From Gigaspora rosea (taxonomy: Eukaryota; Glomeromycota; Glomeromycetes; Diversisporales; Gigasporaceae), in NCBI GenBank assembly GCA_003550325.1, contig QKWP01000112.1:128869-192868 (forward strand): a stretch of DNA of 64,000 nucleotides, given 5' to 3'. Each line of letters begins with the position of its first letter. Within the stretch, counting starts at the first letter, position 1. Under the pieces are notes generated by a model, which was not told the DNA's origin, did no database searches, and saw only the letters and a list, made by a program, of their open reading frames with translations. The translations under genes were made by a program, and so were the position numbers. Shown one piece after another: positions 33,701 to 44,490 of the stretch.

Positions 33701-34245
33701 AGAAAACTGAAAAACTTATGGCTTTTCCTAATACAGATACAGATCAAGCCATTAAACAACTAACTAAACAAATCGCTCAACTCAGTATTAACCTTGCTTA
33801 GAAGCAACCACCTGCTAACCTATCTGTGAACTATGCTGATTCTCCTAAACAAGCCAATCCAATTAAACAACCTTCTACCTACCATTACTATGGTCGAACC
33901 AGACATTTCATTGCACATTGTCGCCTTAAAAAGAAGAATCAAAGTAATGAACAAAGAAGAAACAGACAGTCCAACAATAACAACTATCGACGTGACTCTT
34001 ATAGAAACAGATCTAGGAGTCGAGACAATAGAGACCGAGATTATTACAATAGAGATCGAAGCTGCTCTAGGAATAGAAATAACCGGAATGATCGAGATGA
34101 CTACTGCTCTAGAAGTCAAGACCGATATTCTTTTTGGAGACCTAGCAATCGAACTCCCTCACACTACTATAGAAATGTTAACTATCTTGATGGAACTCTT
34201 TCTACTGCTACTACTACCAACCAATCTCTTAACCCACAAAAATAG
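30781..34245 (+). pseudogene. gag of the 11-kb retrotransposon, interrupted
   Basis: ATG at 30781 opens a frame that continues to the hAT-like insertion at 31404 and resumes at 32929. In-frame stops are TGA at 30811, 30922, 33143 and 33248, TAG at 33700, 33799 and 34243. There is a frameshift near 33465. The core (about 33135-33700) has the retrotransposon gag look: FFNGD-TQDPLEW, then QGTNSVDDYINRFRKL and QLFIQGLCPEF. A zinc knuckle near 33880-33925 has lost both leading Cys (YHYYGRTRHFIAHC). An Arg/Asn/Ser-rich RNA-binding tail follows. Gag and protease share one frame separated only by the TAG at 34243, so stop readthrough in the ancestor is possible. Confidence 0.8.
31404..32928. mobile_element. 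hAT-like element inserted in gag, with tandem and inverted 209-bp units
   Basis: The ends are TAGGGTTCCGAAGTTTG and, on the minus strand, TAGGGTTCCTACAAACC. The flanks TTCAAACC (31396-31403) and CTCAAACC (32929-32936) are an 8-bp duplication with one mismatch, which fits hAT. Arms are GTTTGATTTGAGTTTGATC-type repeats. Inside are four head-to-tail units of about 209 bp (starting near 31652, 31861, 32070, 32279) and one inverted unit (about 32490-32690), giving a large fold-back. Removing the element restores gag continuity. Confidence 0.8.
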
Positions 34246-35454
34246 GAAACATTTCTAGGCAACACCTCTATTCGTACTGCTCTATCTTCTTACTTGTATG
34301 AAGAAGCTAAAACTGCTAACTTGGTCCAGACATCTGCTTACACTATACCTGTCAAATGTAATGTTAAAATTAACCAGAGACCACAGGAAGCTATTATTGA
34401 CAGTGGAGCCTCTATCAGTATGGTTGCAGACCAACTACTTCAAGATCTAGGATTAAAAATGGAGCAAGCCTCTCTTAGCCTTATCATACCTGCCACTGGA
34501 ACCCCTTCTCATCCTTTGGGAATTATTCGAGACTTACCTATAGAAATAGATGGAGCTATTATTCCTATTACCATTGAAGTAGTCCCTGCTACTTCTTATT
34601 TCTTGTTGCTTGGAAATGACTGGTCAAAGAAAGTTGAAGCCAGTTATAATTGAAAAAATGAATGCTACTCTTTTAAATGGAAAAACAAGAAGCATACTAT
34701 CCCTACCTCCTATGAAAGCAACCAACCATTACCTTCACAACCTACTGTTACCGATCCTGCTGAGTTAGACACTTATGAACAAGAATACTTAGTCCCTCAG
34801 GAAGCTTATGTTTTTATTACTACACAAGAACCAGACATCACCTTTACCTCTGATGATGATACCAACCCATGGATTATTCACCAACCTAGACATAGGAAGC
34901 GTGTCCCTCCTAACCCTCGTGTATGTGGTAATTGTGGTTCACCTGAACATTTCTTTGCCAATTGCCCTACCAACCATTGTAATCGTTGTCGACAGGATGG
35001 ACATATTGCTGTCTACTGCCCACAACAAGTACCAAAACGAACCTCTTGCTGTACCTGCAATGGTAATGACTATTTGAACTGAAACTGTCCTGAAAATATT
35101 TGTTATACTTGTAGAGCAACTGGACATATTGCCGTTGACTGTTCTTTTGGAGCCCTTAAGGAACAGAACCGAATTTGTCAATGTGAATGTAATCCTGATG
35201 ATATTGAAGCTCGAAGAATGTACAACTTTAGTACAAGGTGTACCCATCACTGCTGTCACTGCAAGAAACCAAATCGACCAGAAGACCTGCAAGCTCTTAA
35301 CAACCAGTTTGTTTGTCGAGGATGCGTCTCTGACTACTATTATGAACTCCCTCCTGATGACCCTCAATGCATATATTATTATAGTCATGGAGAAGGACGT
35401 GGAACCTTGTCCAATGTAAAATCTGTGGAGAAACTAGACCTACCTCTAAGATGA
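34246..35454 (+). pseudogene. aspartic protease plus zinc-knuckle array
   Basis: The frame runs on from gag past the TAG at 34243. The protease shows the catalytic DSGAS and a downstream LLLGNDW flap/dimer region (34294-34650). A TGA at 34651 is followed in the same frame by a linker and four CCHC knuckles: CGNCGSPEHFFANC, CNRCRQDGHIAVYC, a damaged third (His to Tyr, TGA at 35080) and CYTCRATGHIAVDC. Further CxxC pairs follow (CTHHCCHC, CRGC; CKIC in a shifted frame). Knuckles normally end gag; here they lie between protease and RT. Confidence 0.8.
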
Positions 35455-36375
35455 ATAATCTAGAAAGCCTAGAACAAGCCCTTTGGTTTTGTGACCTTGA
35501 ACACCTCTATGCTTATAAAGCAGGACAGGATGTTCTATACAATACAAATTAAAATTTGTGGACAAGAATCAGAAATTATACAAAGTCCAACAGAAGTGCT
35601 GGATCTCAGTATGAAATGAACCAGACACGTATCTTCTGACTTGCAAAGATTTTCTTACAAGAATTAGACCAAAGCCTAACTGAAGCTTTAGAACCTTTAA
35701 TGACTGATCGTATTAACCAACCTTGGCGTCAGGAAGAAATGCAATTAGTACTTCATGCTGAACATGGCATATTAGAAGAGGATAAAGAATTTCAATTACA
35801 ACAGACCCTTGAAATTTTCTTTGATACTAGCCATCCCGAATTCTGTAAAGAAACTGCTCTTGCTAACCTTAGAAGGAACTTCTCTGATACACCTATTGAC
35901 CTCTGCAAGGAATGTCTTCATGTTAAACACCAAGAAAAACTTGATGAACATGATGGATACTGTACAGAATGTGTACCTCCACCACCACCAATATTTGAAC
36001 CAGAACCAGAAGTTATACATACAGAACCTATTCAAAATGATCAAAATATTGTTACTATCGAAGTTTTTGAAACATTACAACAACAAGTTGTTTACCAGAA
36101 CCAGACTATTGAACAATTTCAACAGCAAGTCCAAAAACTTGAAAACTTTAATCAACAATTGCTTTGCCTTATTCACCAAAGGACTGAAACCCTTACTACC
36201 CTGTTCGCGAATACAAATTTTTAGATAATCCTAGGCATAATGGCAAACTACCTATTGACTTAGACAACTGTATCAACAGACCTTTTAAACCCCCTGAACA
36301 CCCTATAAATTTAATACCTACCCCTGTATATAGTATCGACACTCTTATTCCCTATGAACTTCATTAAATACAGGC
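35455..36375 (+). pseudogene. pol linker: Cys-pair and coiled-coil region
   Basis: A shifted frame around 35390-35550 continues the Cys-rich part (MNNLESLEQALWFCDLEH). From 35700 to 36224 a 174-codon frame encodes a CKEC...CTEC zinc-like pair, a Pro/Glu stretch (PPPPPIFEPEPE) and a Gln-rich coiled coil (about residues 130-165). It reads into the RT start near 36376 after a TAG at 36222. I know of no named domain for it. Confidence 0.6.
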
Positions 36376-37350
36376 CCTCTTGCTGCAGAACAAGGACTTA
36401 AATTTAGACATTTACTTGAGAAATTTGCAGACATTTTTGCAACAGACATTAATGAATTAGGAAAAACTGATTTAGTTTCTCATCGAATTTTCACAGAAGA
36501 TGTACCACCTATTCGCTCTAGACCTTATTCTATACCCCCAAGTGAACAGACATTTATTAAAGAAGAAATCCAACAAATGATGAAACATAAACTTATCCGA
36601 CCTTCAAATAGTCCCTGGACTTCCTCTGTTGTCTTAGTCAAGAAGAAAAATGGCAAATTACGCTTTTGTGTAGACTACCGGAAACTTAACAATGTTACTA
36701 AAAAAGATGCATACCCTCTACCTTGTATTAATGAAATGTTAAATACCCTTGCTGGATCACATTGGTTTTCCACTTTGGATCTTGCAAGTAGATACTGGCA
36801 AGTAGCTATGCACCCCCGTGATAAAGTAAAGACTGCTTTTGTAACTTGCTATGGAACTTATGAGTTAATGTAATGCCTTTTGGACTTTGTAATGCCCTGC
36901 TGTTCCAAAGACTAATGGACTGAGTATATGAAGGAATTGCTTGGAAATTTGTAGTAGTGTATTTGGATGATACCATAGTATACTCTCGAACATTCGATGA
37001 CCACCTGAAGCACTTGAATGAAGTGTTTCGAAGAATCAAGCAAGCTGGCTTATGACTTAATATCGAGAAATGTAACTTTTGAATGCAAAGACTACCTTTC
37101 TTAGGCCATATAATTGCACCTAGTAGAATAGCCCTTGACTCTACAAAAATCGAAGCTGTGCAAAAGATTCAACCACCACAGAATATAACCCAACGTCGCT
37201 CATTCTTAGGATTAGCTGGATATTATAGACAATTTATCCAAAACTTCTCTGCTATTGCTAAACTCTTGAATCGATTGTTACAAAAAGATGAACCATACCG
37301 ATGGACCCATATTCAACAAGAAGCTAAAAGACTGACTTACTGCTGCCCCT
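36376..37350 (+). pseudogene. reverse transcriptase domain
   Basis: Order of motifs: LLEKFADIF, PYSIPPSE, LIRPSNSPWTSSVVLVKKKNG, RFCVDYRKLNNVT, STLDLASRYWQVAM, a frameshift near 36865, then MPFGLCNA, the catalytic YLDDT (36958-36972), LNIEKCNF and LPFLGHII. In-frame TGA at 36921, 37053 and 37080. Typical Ty3/gypsy RT. Confidence 0.9.
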
Positions 37351-37790
37351 ATATTAGCCTACTCTAATTTCAGAAAGACCTTTATCTTGGCTACTGATGC
37401 TTCTTACTATGGATTTGGTGCTACTCTTAGTCAATTGGACCAAAACTATAAGGAACACCCATTGCCTATACAAGCAAAAGTCTATGAAAAGAAGAAGTAA
37501 ACTACGGTGCAACTAAACTAGAATGTGCTGCTGTAGTATGGGCAATCGAACATTTTCATAAATATTTAGGCGCCACCAAGTTAATCTTATATACAGGCCA
37601 TTTAGCATTAAAATGGTTATGTACTGCTGAACCTAAAGGAAGAATTGGAAGATGGATTCTCAAACTCCAACCATATAATTTTGAAATCTTTCACAAACCT
37701 GGAAGAATCTACTCTAATGTTGATGCTCTATCATGCCTACTAACCCAGACAACTAAAACATCTAAATCATGAATTTGAATCGATATAACC
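37351..37790 (+). pseudogene. RNase H domain
   Basis: FILATDASYYGFGATLSQ (first Asp), then ECAAVVWAIEHFHKYLG (Glu), then YTGHLALKWL where the usual TDH is changed to TGH, then FHKPGRIYSNVDALS. Frame breaks near 37360 and 37495. Confidence 0.8.
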
Positions 37791-37799
37791 AACTTTATA

Positions 37800-39250
37800 A
37801 TTACCTAGAATCAGACTATGAAAAGAAGCAATTAATCAATCAAGCTTGATATTTTGAAATTAGACTAACCTCTTATACAAAAAGAACTGAAAAGATCCAG
37901 AACACCCCTTTCGAGTTATTAAATGGACAGAAGTAGAACTGATCCTATACATGATACATAAACACCCTACTGCTGGATATTTGGGAACTGATGCTATGTA
38001 CTATAAGATAGCTGAACGATATTATTGGGACCAAATATATAGAGACGTCCAAGAATATGTAAAAACTTGCGAGACATGTCAAAAGAGACTTAAAGGACAT
38101 AGAAAGGAACCTCTCCACCCTATCCAAATAGGACGTGCTTTTGAAAGGATTGGAATTGACCTCATCAGACCCTTACCAATAACCGCTCAAACCAATCGCT
38201 ATATCATCGTTGCTACTGACTATATATAAGGACGAAAGCATTTCGGGTTCTAAAACTCGAAATTAAAATTTGAAGATGAAATTGTTTTTGACTTATTTTA
38301 CTTGAAAGACAAAATTATTTGATACTTTTTTTGAATAGACGAAATTATAAGGAACATATCTATATAAATTTTATTTGCTCTTCCTTATAAAAAATTTTAA
38401 TTTTCTCTAATGAAGACGAAATAGGCCTTTTTCAAAAATCAATTTCGGTGGCATCACTACTACTGACTACCTAACAAGATGGCCAGAAGAAAAAGCTGTC
38501 CCTGATGCTAGAGCTAATACACTTGCTCAATTTATTTTTGAAGAAATTATCTGTAGACACGGAACTCCAAAAATTATACTCTCTGATCAAGGAAGAAACT
38601 TTATTAGCGAAATTATACGAATACTATATGAAAAGTTTCTCATCAAACATAAATTCTCTTCACTATACCACCCACAGACAAATGGAATGGTTGAAAGACT
38701 TAATTAAACATTATGTGAATCTCTTGCAAAAGTAAAAGAAACAGATGATTGGGATTTACACATACCTGCTGTTCTCTTAGCTTATCGAACAAAGAGACAT
38801 GCTACTACTGGATACACTCCATTCTAGTTAGTTTATGGAAGACAAGCCACACTACCCATAGAAGCACTATTCCCGTATATTCTAAAGAAAATGAAGATAC
38901 AGAAATTAATATACAAAACAGTATATTACAACGAACTTACGAATTAATAGAAAAATTTTCTACTATTCAAGAAGAAGCCCGAGAAAATACCAGAAAATCA
39001 CAAGAAAAACAGAAAAAGTACTTCGATAAAAAGGTGAAAGAAGAAACCTTTGAAATTGGAGAAAATGTATGGATACAATGGAAAGAAATAGAAATGTCTC
39101 GCTCTGCTAAATTTGAGGATAAAAGAATTGGACCCTTTATAATCCAAGAAAAATTAAACAATGATGCTTATAAACTTTGAGATATGAAAGGAAAAACCTT
39201 ACAGAAATATTATAATAGTAATAGACTTGCTAAATATTACGAGAATGGGA
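37800..39250 (+). pseudogene. integrase, interrupted
   Basis: An HHCC-type zinc region (HKHPTAGYLG, CETCQ), then the core start (RIGIDLIRPLP, first Asp). The 237-bp insertion (38223-38459) follows, then DYLTRWPEEKA, HGTPKIILSDQG (second Asp) and a region with VERLN. The C-terminal part is IGENVWIQWKE ... KRIGPFII. Stops: TGA 37847, TAA 38705, TAG 38825, TGA 39178. Confidence 0.85.
38223..38459. mobile_element. 237-bp insertion in the integrase
   Basis: Flanked by the 10-bp direct repeat CTACTGACTA (38213-38222, 38460-38469). The right end GGTGGCATCACTA resembles, inverted, the TAGTGATACGGG ends at 4362 and 6751. The interior has CGAAA/TTTCG motifs. It is a small DNA element that inserted after the retrotransposon. 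Confidence 0.7.
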
Positions 39251-39424
39251 ACCTATAATTGTGATTGAAAATTAGAAATTTCTGGAAGAAATTTATTGTA
39301 AAAGAGAGTGACATTTGTGTAAAACTTTGTACACAGCCCTATGAAAATCATTGTATTACACTAACATTTATATAATTCTATACTCCGATTGAAATTTCCC
39401 TAAAATATTATCAAAACCCCTAAA

Positions 39425-40104
39425 ATGGAATGCACTACTCTACAACCCAATACCATACTCGCTCTTCGAAACTTTTTTCCTATTTGGAGACAAGACCCTA
39501 CTGCCCAATACAATTTAGGAATTTTTAGTCAAAATGTAATCCTATGGGATGACCAAAATCCAGAACAAGTAATAGATGTTACCCCAAAAGATGAAACAGA
39601 ACCCCTTGTCGAACTTGATGAATTACTGCGACCATTTAATGAAGACATAGAAACCTCTTATCTGAAAAACCGATTGAGAAATCTAAGGTAATAACTTCAT
39701 TGTTAAAAAACTTGACTCAGACTCTTGAAACTACTCGAACAAATCCTTTCCTTCGAGAAACTTGGACCGCACAAGTTGATAAAATTTTACAAGCCTTACC
39801 CAAGTTTAAACAATCTCGCCGAGAACAAAGACAGGCCGTTGAAGCCCATTATTATTTAGGAACTATAATAGAGAAACAGACTGAACATAGAGACCAAATT
39901 AGATAATAAATTCGGAAAGTCAAAGGAGATTGAAAAACCCAAGACATTTGGAAAGGAGCTCAAAGGATTAGGAAAATTTTTACCATTTGTCCCAAGGATC
40001 TAATGTACCAAACTAACTACCTTTCTGTGACTCAAGTGATTAAGTTGAAAGATGAAGTTTATACAGCTCTATTAGAAGAATTAGAGAAGGAATTTACGGA
40101 GTAA
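39425..40104 (+). pseudogene. third ORF between integrase and 3' LTR
   Basis: A frame from ATG 39425 (ALRNFFPIWRQDPTAQYNLG, then a Glu/Asp-rich stretch) shifts near 39660 and continues to TAA at 40102. Breaks are the in-frame TAATAA near 39904 and TGA at 39931. About 225 residues, soluble, partly helical, with no signal peptide or membrane segment, so not an envelope. It occupies the position of env or accessory genes. Not recognised. Confidence 0.6.
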
Positions 40105-40112
40105 ATTTTCTT

Positions 40113-40125
40113 AAGGGGACGAAAA
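40113..40125 (+). other. polypurine tract
   Basis: AAGGGGACGAAAA directly upstream of the 3' LTR. Confidence 0.8.
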
Positions 40126-40800
40126 TGTTATAGAACGATAGTTTATTATATTATCTTATTATTATATTATTTCATTATTATTATTATATTTTATTATTAT
40201 ATTGTATTATATTATTATCTTGAGAAGTTGGATACTTGGAATAGTTAATACTGCTTATAGCGCTTATTATAGTGCTTATACTACTTATAATGCTTATGAC
40301 GCTTATAGCGCTTATACCGCTTATGACGCTTATAATGCTTAAAGCACTTATACCACTTATAACGCTTATACCATTTATAATGCTTATGTTGCTCTTGTAG
40401 ATTATAGTGTTTATCATTGTAAATCAACGCTTATAACGCTTATTCTAAAATGTATTTAAAGACACAGAATTTCCCTTAGTCAAACTAGACCAAGACACCC
40501 ACTTCTCCTTCTACTTATGTACTGGGATTTCTTAGAAACAGAAACCTAAGGATAGCCCTATCTTAGATTATTAATAAAGAAACTATTTATCTTAATAACA
40601 CTAAGTTTATTATCAAGTAATAGTAAAATTGATAATTCCTCATTGAATACTATACCGAACTGCCCTTAGAGAAGAGTATAATTTCTTACAGACTAAGGAA
40701 TTATACCTACCTCTTGGACACCGCAATAAACCGATAAAGGATCTCTGTAGCTGTGTTATTGTTATAGTAAGGAGTAAAAGAAGGCCTCCCTACTATAACA
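40126..40800 (+). repeat. 3' LTR
   Basis: Starts TGTTATAGAACG, ends CTATAACA, followed by ATAT. Clearly diverged from the 5' LTR and with a shorter 9-bp array, so the insertion is not recent. Confidence 0.9.
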
Positions 40801-41754
40801 ATATGTTTTTGACTATTTAGTTAAAGTTAGAATAAGGGTTAGTTTGGGTTAGGATTAGGGTATGTTTTATAAGTAAAATCACATTCCTAACATTTTTTAT
40901 TAGTGCATCAATATAGGTTTAGGTATTAGTTTTCTTGTATTCTTTGTTTTCACCTTTTTTTCTTTTTTTTTCTTCGTCGGGCTGATCCGTGTTGATCAAA
41001 ACAACCAATTTAATTGGCCTTATATCATGTGATTGCACCATACTTTAAATGACCCCAAATTTAGTATATATAGGCCAGTCAAATTTAATATATAGGGCGG
41101 CCAAATTTAGTATATATAAGGCAGCCAAATTTAGTATATATAGGGCAGCCAAATTTAGTATACATAGGATGACCAAATTGCTTGTTTTTATAATATATAG
41201 GGTGGCCAAATTTCATATTTAATTATAAAAATACTATAACTTCAACCTGCTACAATACAGGAACCCTTAAATCAACAAGTCCTATATGGAGTGTTATATA
41301 TTAAAACAGCCCTTTTTTACTTATAATTTATTTTGAGATAATTGAGTTTAATCATTTGTTTTGATTTTTGGACTGATCTGGGAAATTAAATTTTATGATT
41401 TTGATTGGTTAAATGTAACATGTGACTATCGGGTAATCTCGTGATGTGTTGGCCCTACGCGGCTTCATGTATTTTTTCTTTTACAATTGTCTTGATTTTT
41501 TATTATGCAAATTGACTTTCATTTATAATTGAAAAATATTAACCATGTCAAAATTTATATAAATCTAATAAAAACTCAATTTTCGAAAATTTGCAAAAAA
41601 GGGCTATTTTAATGTGTAACACCCCATATATGCAGCCAAATTTTGGGTTGGGTCAGAAGTTGGGTCGGATTGGGTCAGAGCCAATAAAATTGCAGAAAAT
41701 TTTGCGAATAAAAAAAAAAACCAAATTATAGTATAAAAAAAAATTTTATCTTTT
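40801..41754. repeat. flank with GGCCAAATTTAGTATATA minisatellite
   Basis: Five to six units of about 25 bp (AAATTTAGTATATATAGG-GCAGCC) at 41040-41215, related to 25566-25651. TTAGGGTTAG-like sequence lies near 40830-40860. TCGGGCTGATCCGTGTTGATC (about 40977-40997) recurs inverted near 61113. A minus 65-codon frame at 41604-41801 is not supported. Confidence 0.55.
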
Positions 41755-41971
41755 TTAAGAGTAGGATGAACATAGATCATTTTACATATAAACCTATGCA
41801 CAAAATTTTTTTGTATAACATAGATGAAAATTGATTACCTCATGTGATTCTAGAAATTTTTATGACAATCTTTTTTTTTTTTTGACAGTATAAGTGAAAA
41901 TATAGTTATAGCACTTAAATATAAAATTTATCTTTTAAAAACAATTGTAATACTATTTATCGTATGGGGTC

Positions 41972-42198
41972 TTACGTAAAGCTTGAATCATCTTTCTTTG
42001 CTTCGGCTTGTCTTTGTTTTTTTCGCTCGTCCTTAGCTTCCTTTTCATTTTTCAACTCTCGGCTTCGTTCTTGGTTTCTTTTGCCTCTTTTTCGGCCTTT
42101 AATCTTACTTTTTCTGCCTTCTTTTGCATTTTTCTTGGCTGTCTGCCTTTTTAATGCTTCTACTTCTTTCCTGGTTTTATAACCTTGTCACCTTGAAA
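41972..42198 (-). pseudogene. C-terminal coding fragment, highly charged
   Basis: On the minus strand about 74 codons are open to TAA at 41972. They are very rich in Lys, Arg and Glu (RKEVEALKRQTAKK; EKEAKDERKKQRQAEAKK). Such tails occur at the ends of several eukaryotic transposases and nuclear proteins. No ATG and no upstream exon were identified. Whether it is the remnant of this element's transposase is inference. Confidence 0.35.
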
Positions 42199-43377
42199 AG
42201 ATTATTGTGGATCGACTATTGCATTATTTTCTGTTGCTAATAAATCTGAATACACGTATAGAAACGTTCCTTATAAGGTGTTTTCAAATTTTATTTGAAA
42301 AATATTGTCTCTTGAAGCCTTATATAGCTAATCTTATACTTCTTTTTAGACAAATACCATATCTTACAAATACCTATCCTGGATAATCAACGAGAATATA
42401 AAGTTTTAGAAAATGTTTACAATGTCCTGATGGATCATTAGTGTAGGCATAGGTGAGCTTAACGTTTATTTAACGCAATTGTTGAATTAATTTTTGATTT
42501 TACAGTATCAGGAACTATGTTTCATAAAAGGTAAACCTGAATTTAGTTTTATTTTCATTAAATGACTATATTTCAGTCGAATATTTTTAAAATTCTCGGT
42601 TAAAATTTTTTTAGTTGAAAGAAGTCGAACAATTTTAAAGTTGTTATAACTGTGCGAAGACTGTCAATTAGATTTTAAAACTTTCATAGCACTGAAGACT
42701 ATATTTGGTAATTTTTAAATTCTCATAATGGAGGTTTTAAAATTTTTAATTGTTGGGCGAAGAATGTATGGGTTAGGAAACATTTTTAAAACTCTTATTA
42801 ACTAAAACCAAATCTTTCAGTTCACACTGGAAAGGATGCATTTGGATGAGAAGTTTTTGACAATTTGGACTTAGAAATCAGAAAGAATCCTGATAAATTG
42901 GATGCTTTATAGTATATGATTGTTTGGCGAGAAATTTATTTTCAGGTAATGAATTCAATTACAAATTATTTCCTCTCTTACATTTAATGAAAAATCGTTT
43001 TTATACACTTCTATACTTTCTAGAGAGCTTTGGAAAATATTATTTAAGGACAATTAAACTTTTCTTGTAAGAAAACGCGAAAGTTTTTCAAATAATGAGT
43101 TCATTTTTGTAGATTATAATTATAATTAATGGCGAAATTACTGCCATGTAGAAAGCATGATGAAAAACCATAATATACAAACTTGTAATCGAAGACACAG
43201 GCAGAAAGAATATTAATTTACAATGCTTAATGGCAAATTATATTCATATAATCGCTGCCTTTATGCTATACATCTAAAAATTACATTGAAATTTTCGTTA
43301 GTTCAATGTATTGATCTTTTTTAAAATAGATAGTATAATTATTATACTCTTTACATATTTCTTTAAACATATATGTT

Positions 43378-43532
43378 GTACCCGAATTTGGAATTTGTCC
43401 CAATTTGGAATCTGGCCTAATCCTACCTCTAACACTAGTCCTAACCCTAACCCTAAAGTCACCTAAAGTCCTAATTCTGCTACAAAATTCTCATCTGAGG
43501 CAGCCCGATTCCGAATTGGACACAGGGGTACA
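43378..43532. mobile_element. short inverted-repeat element with CCCTAA core
   Basis: The left end GTACCCGAATTTGGAATT and the right end on the minus strand GTACCCCTGTGTCCAATTC continue into TTTGGAATC/TTCGGAATC. The core is CCTAACCCTAACCCTAAAG. Resembles the TTAGGG-core elements but lacks their ATAAAAGAGTATA block. Confidence 0.55.
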
Positions 43533-44490
43533 ATATATATATATTAAAGAAATTTAAAAATACCGTCTTGATTTGTAATAAATAATAAAAATTCTAATTA
43601 TCCACAACATAAATTCCAGATACTTTGTAAAAACATCGCCCTAATTTGAGAAAAAAATTTTCAACATTATTATAGATATAATTAGAAAAAAATGAACAAA
43701 TATTTTGCTCTTAAATTTTTGAAACTTCAGTATAATTAACCCTGAATCAGAAAAGAAAACAACGATAGCAATACTTTATAAAAATACTGTTACAGCTTTG
43801 TGAATCTTCAGCTTGATTGACTTGGATCAAAGAGAGGAAAAGCAGTGCATTCACTAAGCCTTTTGCAAAAGCAGTTTGTAACTTTTTAAAGCTTTCGCAT
43901 AATTAATTTAAATCAGCGGAAGAGCAAAAACAACTTATAGAATACGTTTCAAAACCCTTAGAACTTGGTTTAATTGGTTTTGTTAAAAGAAAAAGGAAAT
44001 TTTGCAAGAGTATCCTCCTGGGTCCAATGCTCTTTACTGGTATGACTGACATGTTTATTTTCTGTTTCCTGTGAATCGAAATATACTTTCTATTATTCTT
44101 CTACAGTAAGTGAACGCTTTATAAAAATGTAAGAGTGTAGCTCGGTTCGTGTCTTTTTAGAAAGTGTCTTTCGAATCATGCGATTTTTGACCAATCACAA
44201 TTGGCGTTCTCATGATTCTAGAAGGCAGATATATTTGTGTAACTTAGTCAAATTTTGATCAAGTTAGGAAAAATTATAAGTATATGCAAGTATGATTTTT
44301 TCAAATATCACAGGGATGCGAAGTTTTATTACTATAATTAGAAGGATTTAATATATCTACTGTAAAATTTTTGTCAGAATTAATTATCTTCTTAAAAACT
44401 TTTATATGTAACATGCGTTACATTTTTGTGTAATATTTTTTTAGCTGATATACTTATATAAGAAATGATCTACATTCACCCTACCCTTAA

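Larger units (their letters stand above)
29734..40800 (+). mobile_element. Ty3/gypsy-like LTR retrotransposon, 11 kb, decayed
   Basis: Bounded by two related LTRs (718 and 675 bp) with TGTTATAG...CTATAACA ends and the 4-bp duplication ATAT. A primer-binding site follows the 5' LTR and a purine tract precedes the 3' LTR. Order: gag, aspartic protease, CCHC zinc knuckles, Cys/coiled-coil linker, RT, RNase H, integrase, third ORF. RT before integrase places it in Ty3/gypsy. It is inactive: several frameshifts, many in-frame stops, a 1.5-kb hAT-like insertion in gag and a 237-bp insertion in the integrase. The zinc-knuckle block after the protease is unusual. Confidence 0.92.
41759..44486. mobile_element. 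2.7-kb TTAA-flanked element (piggyBac/Kolobok-like ends)
   Basis: The ends GAGTAGGATGAACATAGATC and, on the minus strand, GGGTAGGGTGAATGTAGATC are flanked by TTAA (41755-41758, 44487-44490). They match the 468-bp element at 24680-25147. The length would allow a transposase, but only a short charged frame near the left end remains. A smaller inverted repeat (about 43378-43532) is nested inside. Confidence 0.7.

Noticed and set aside
33820-34258. Second frames overlapping the Arg/Asn-rich gag tail
   Set aside because: Shadows of the gag frame that continues into the protease.
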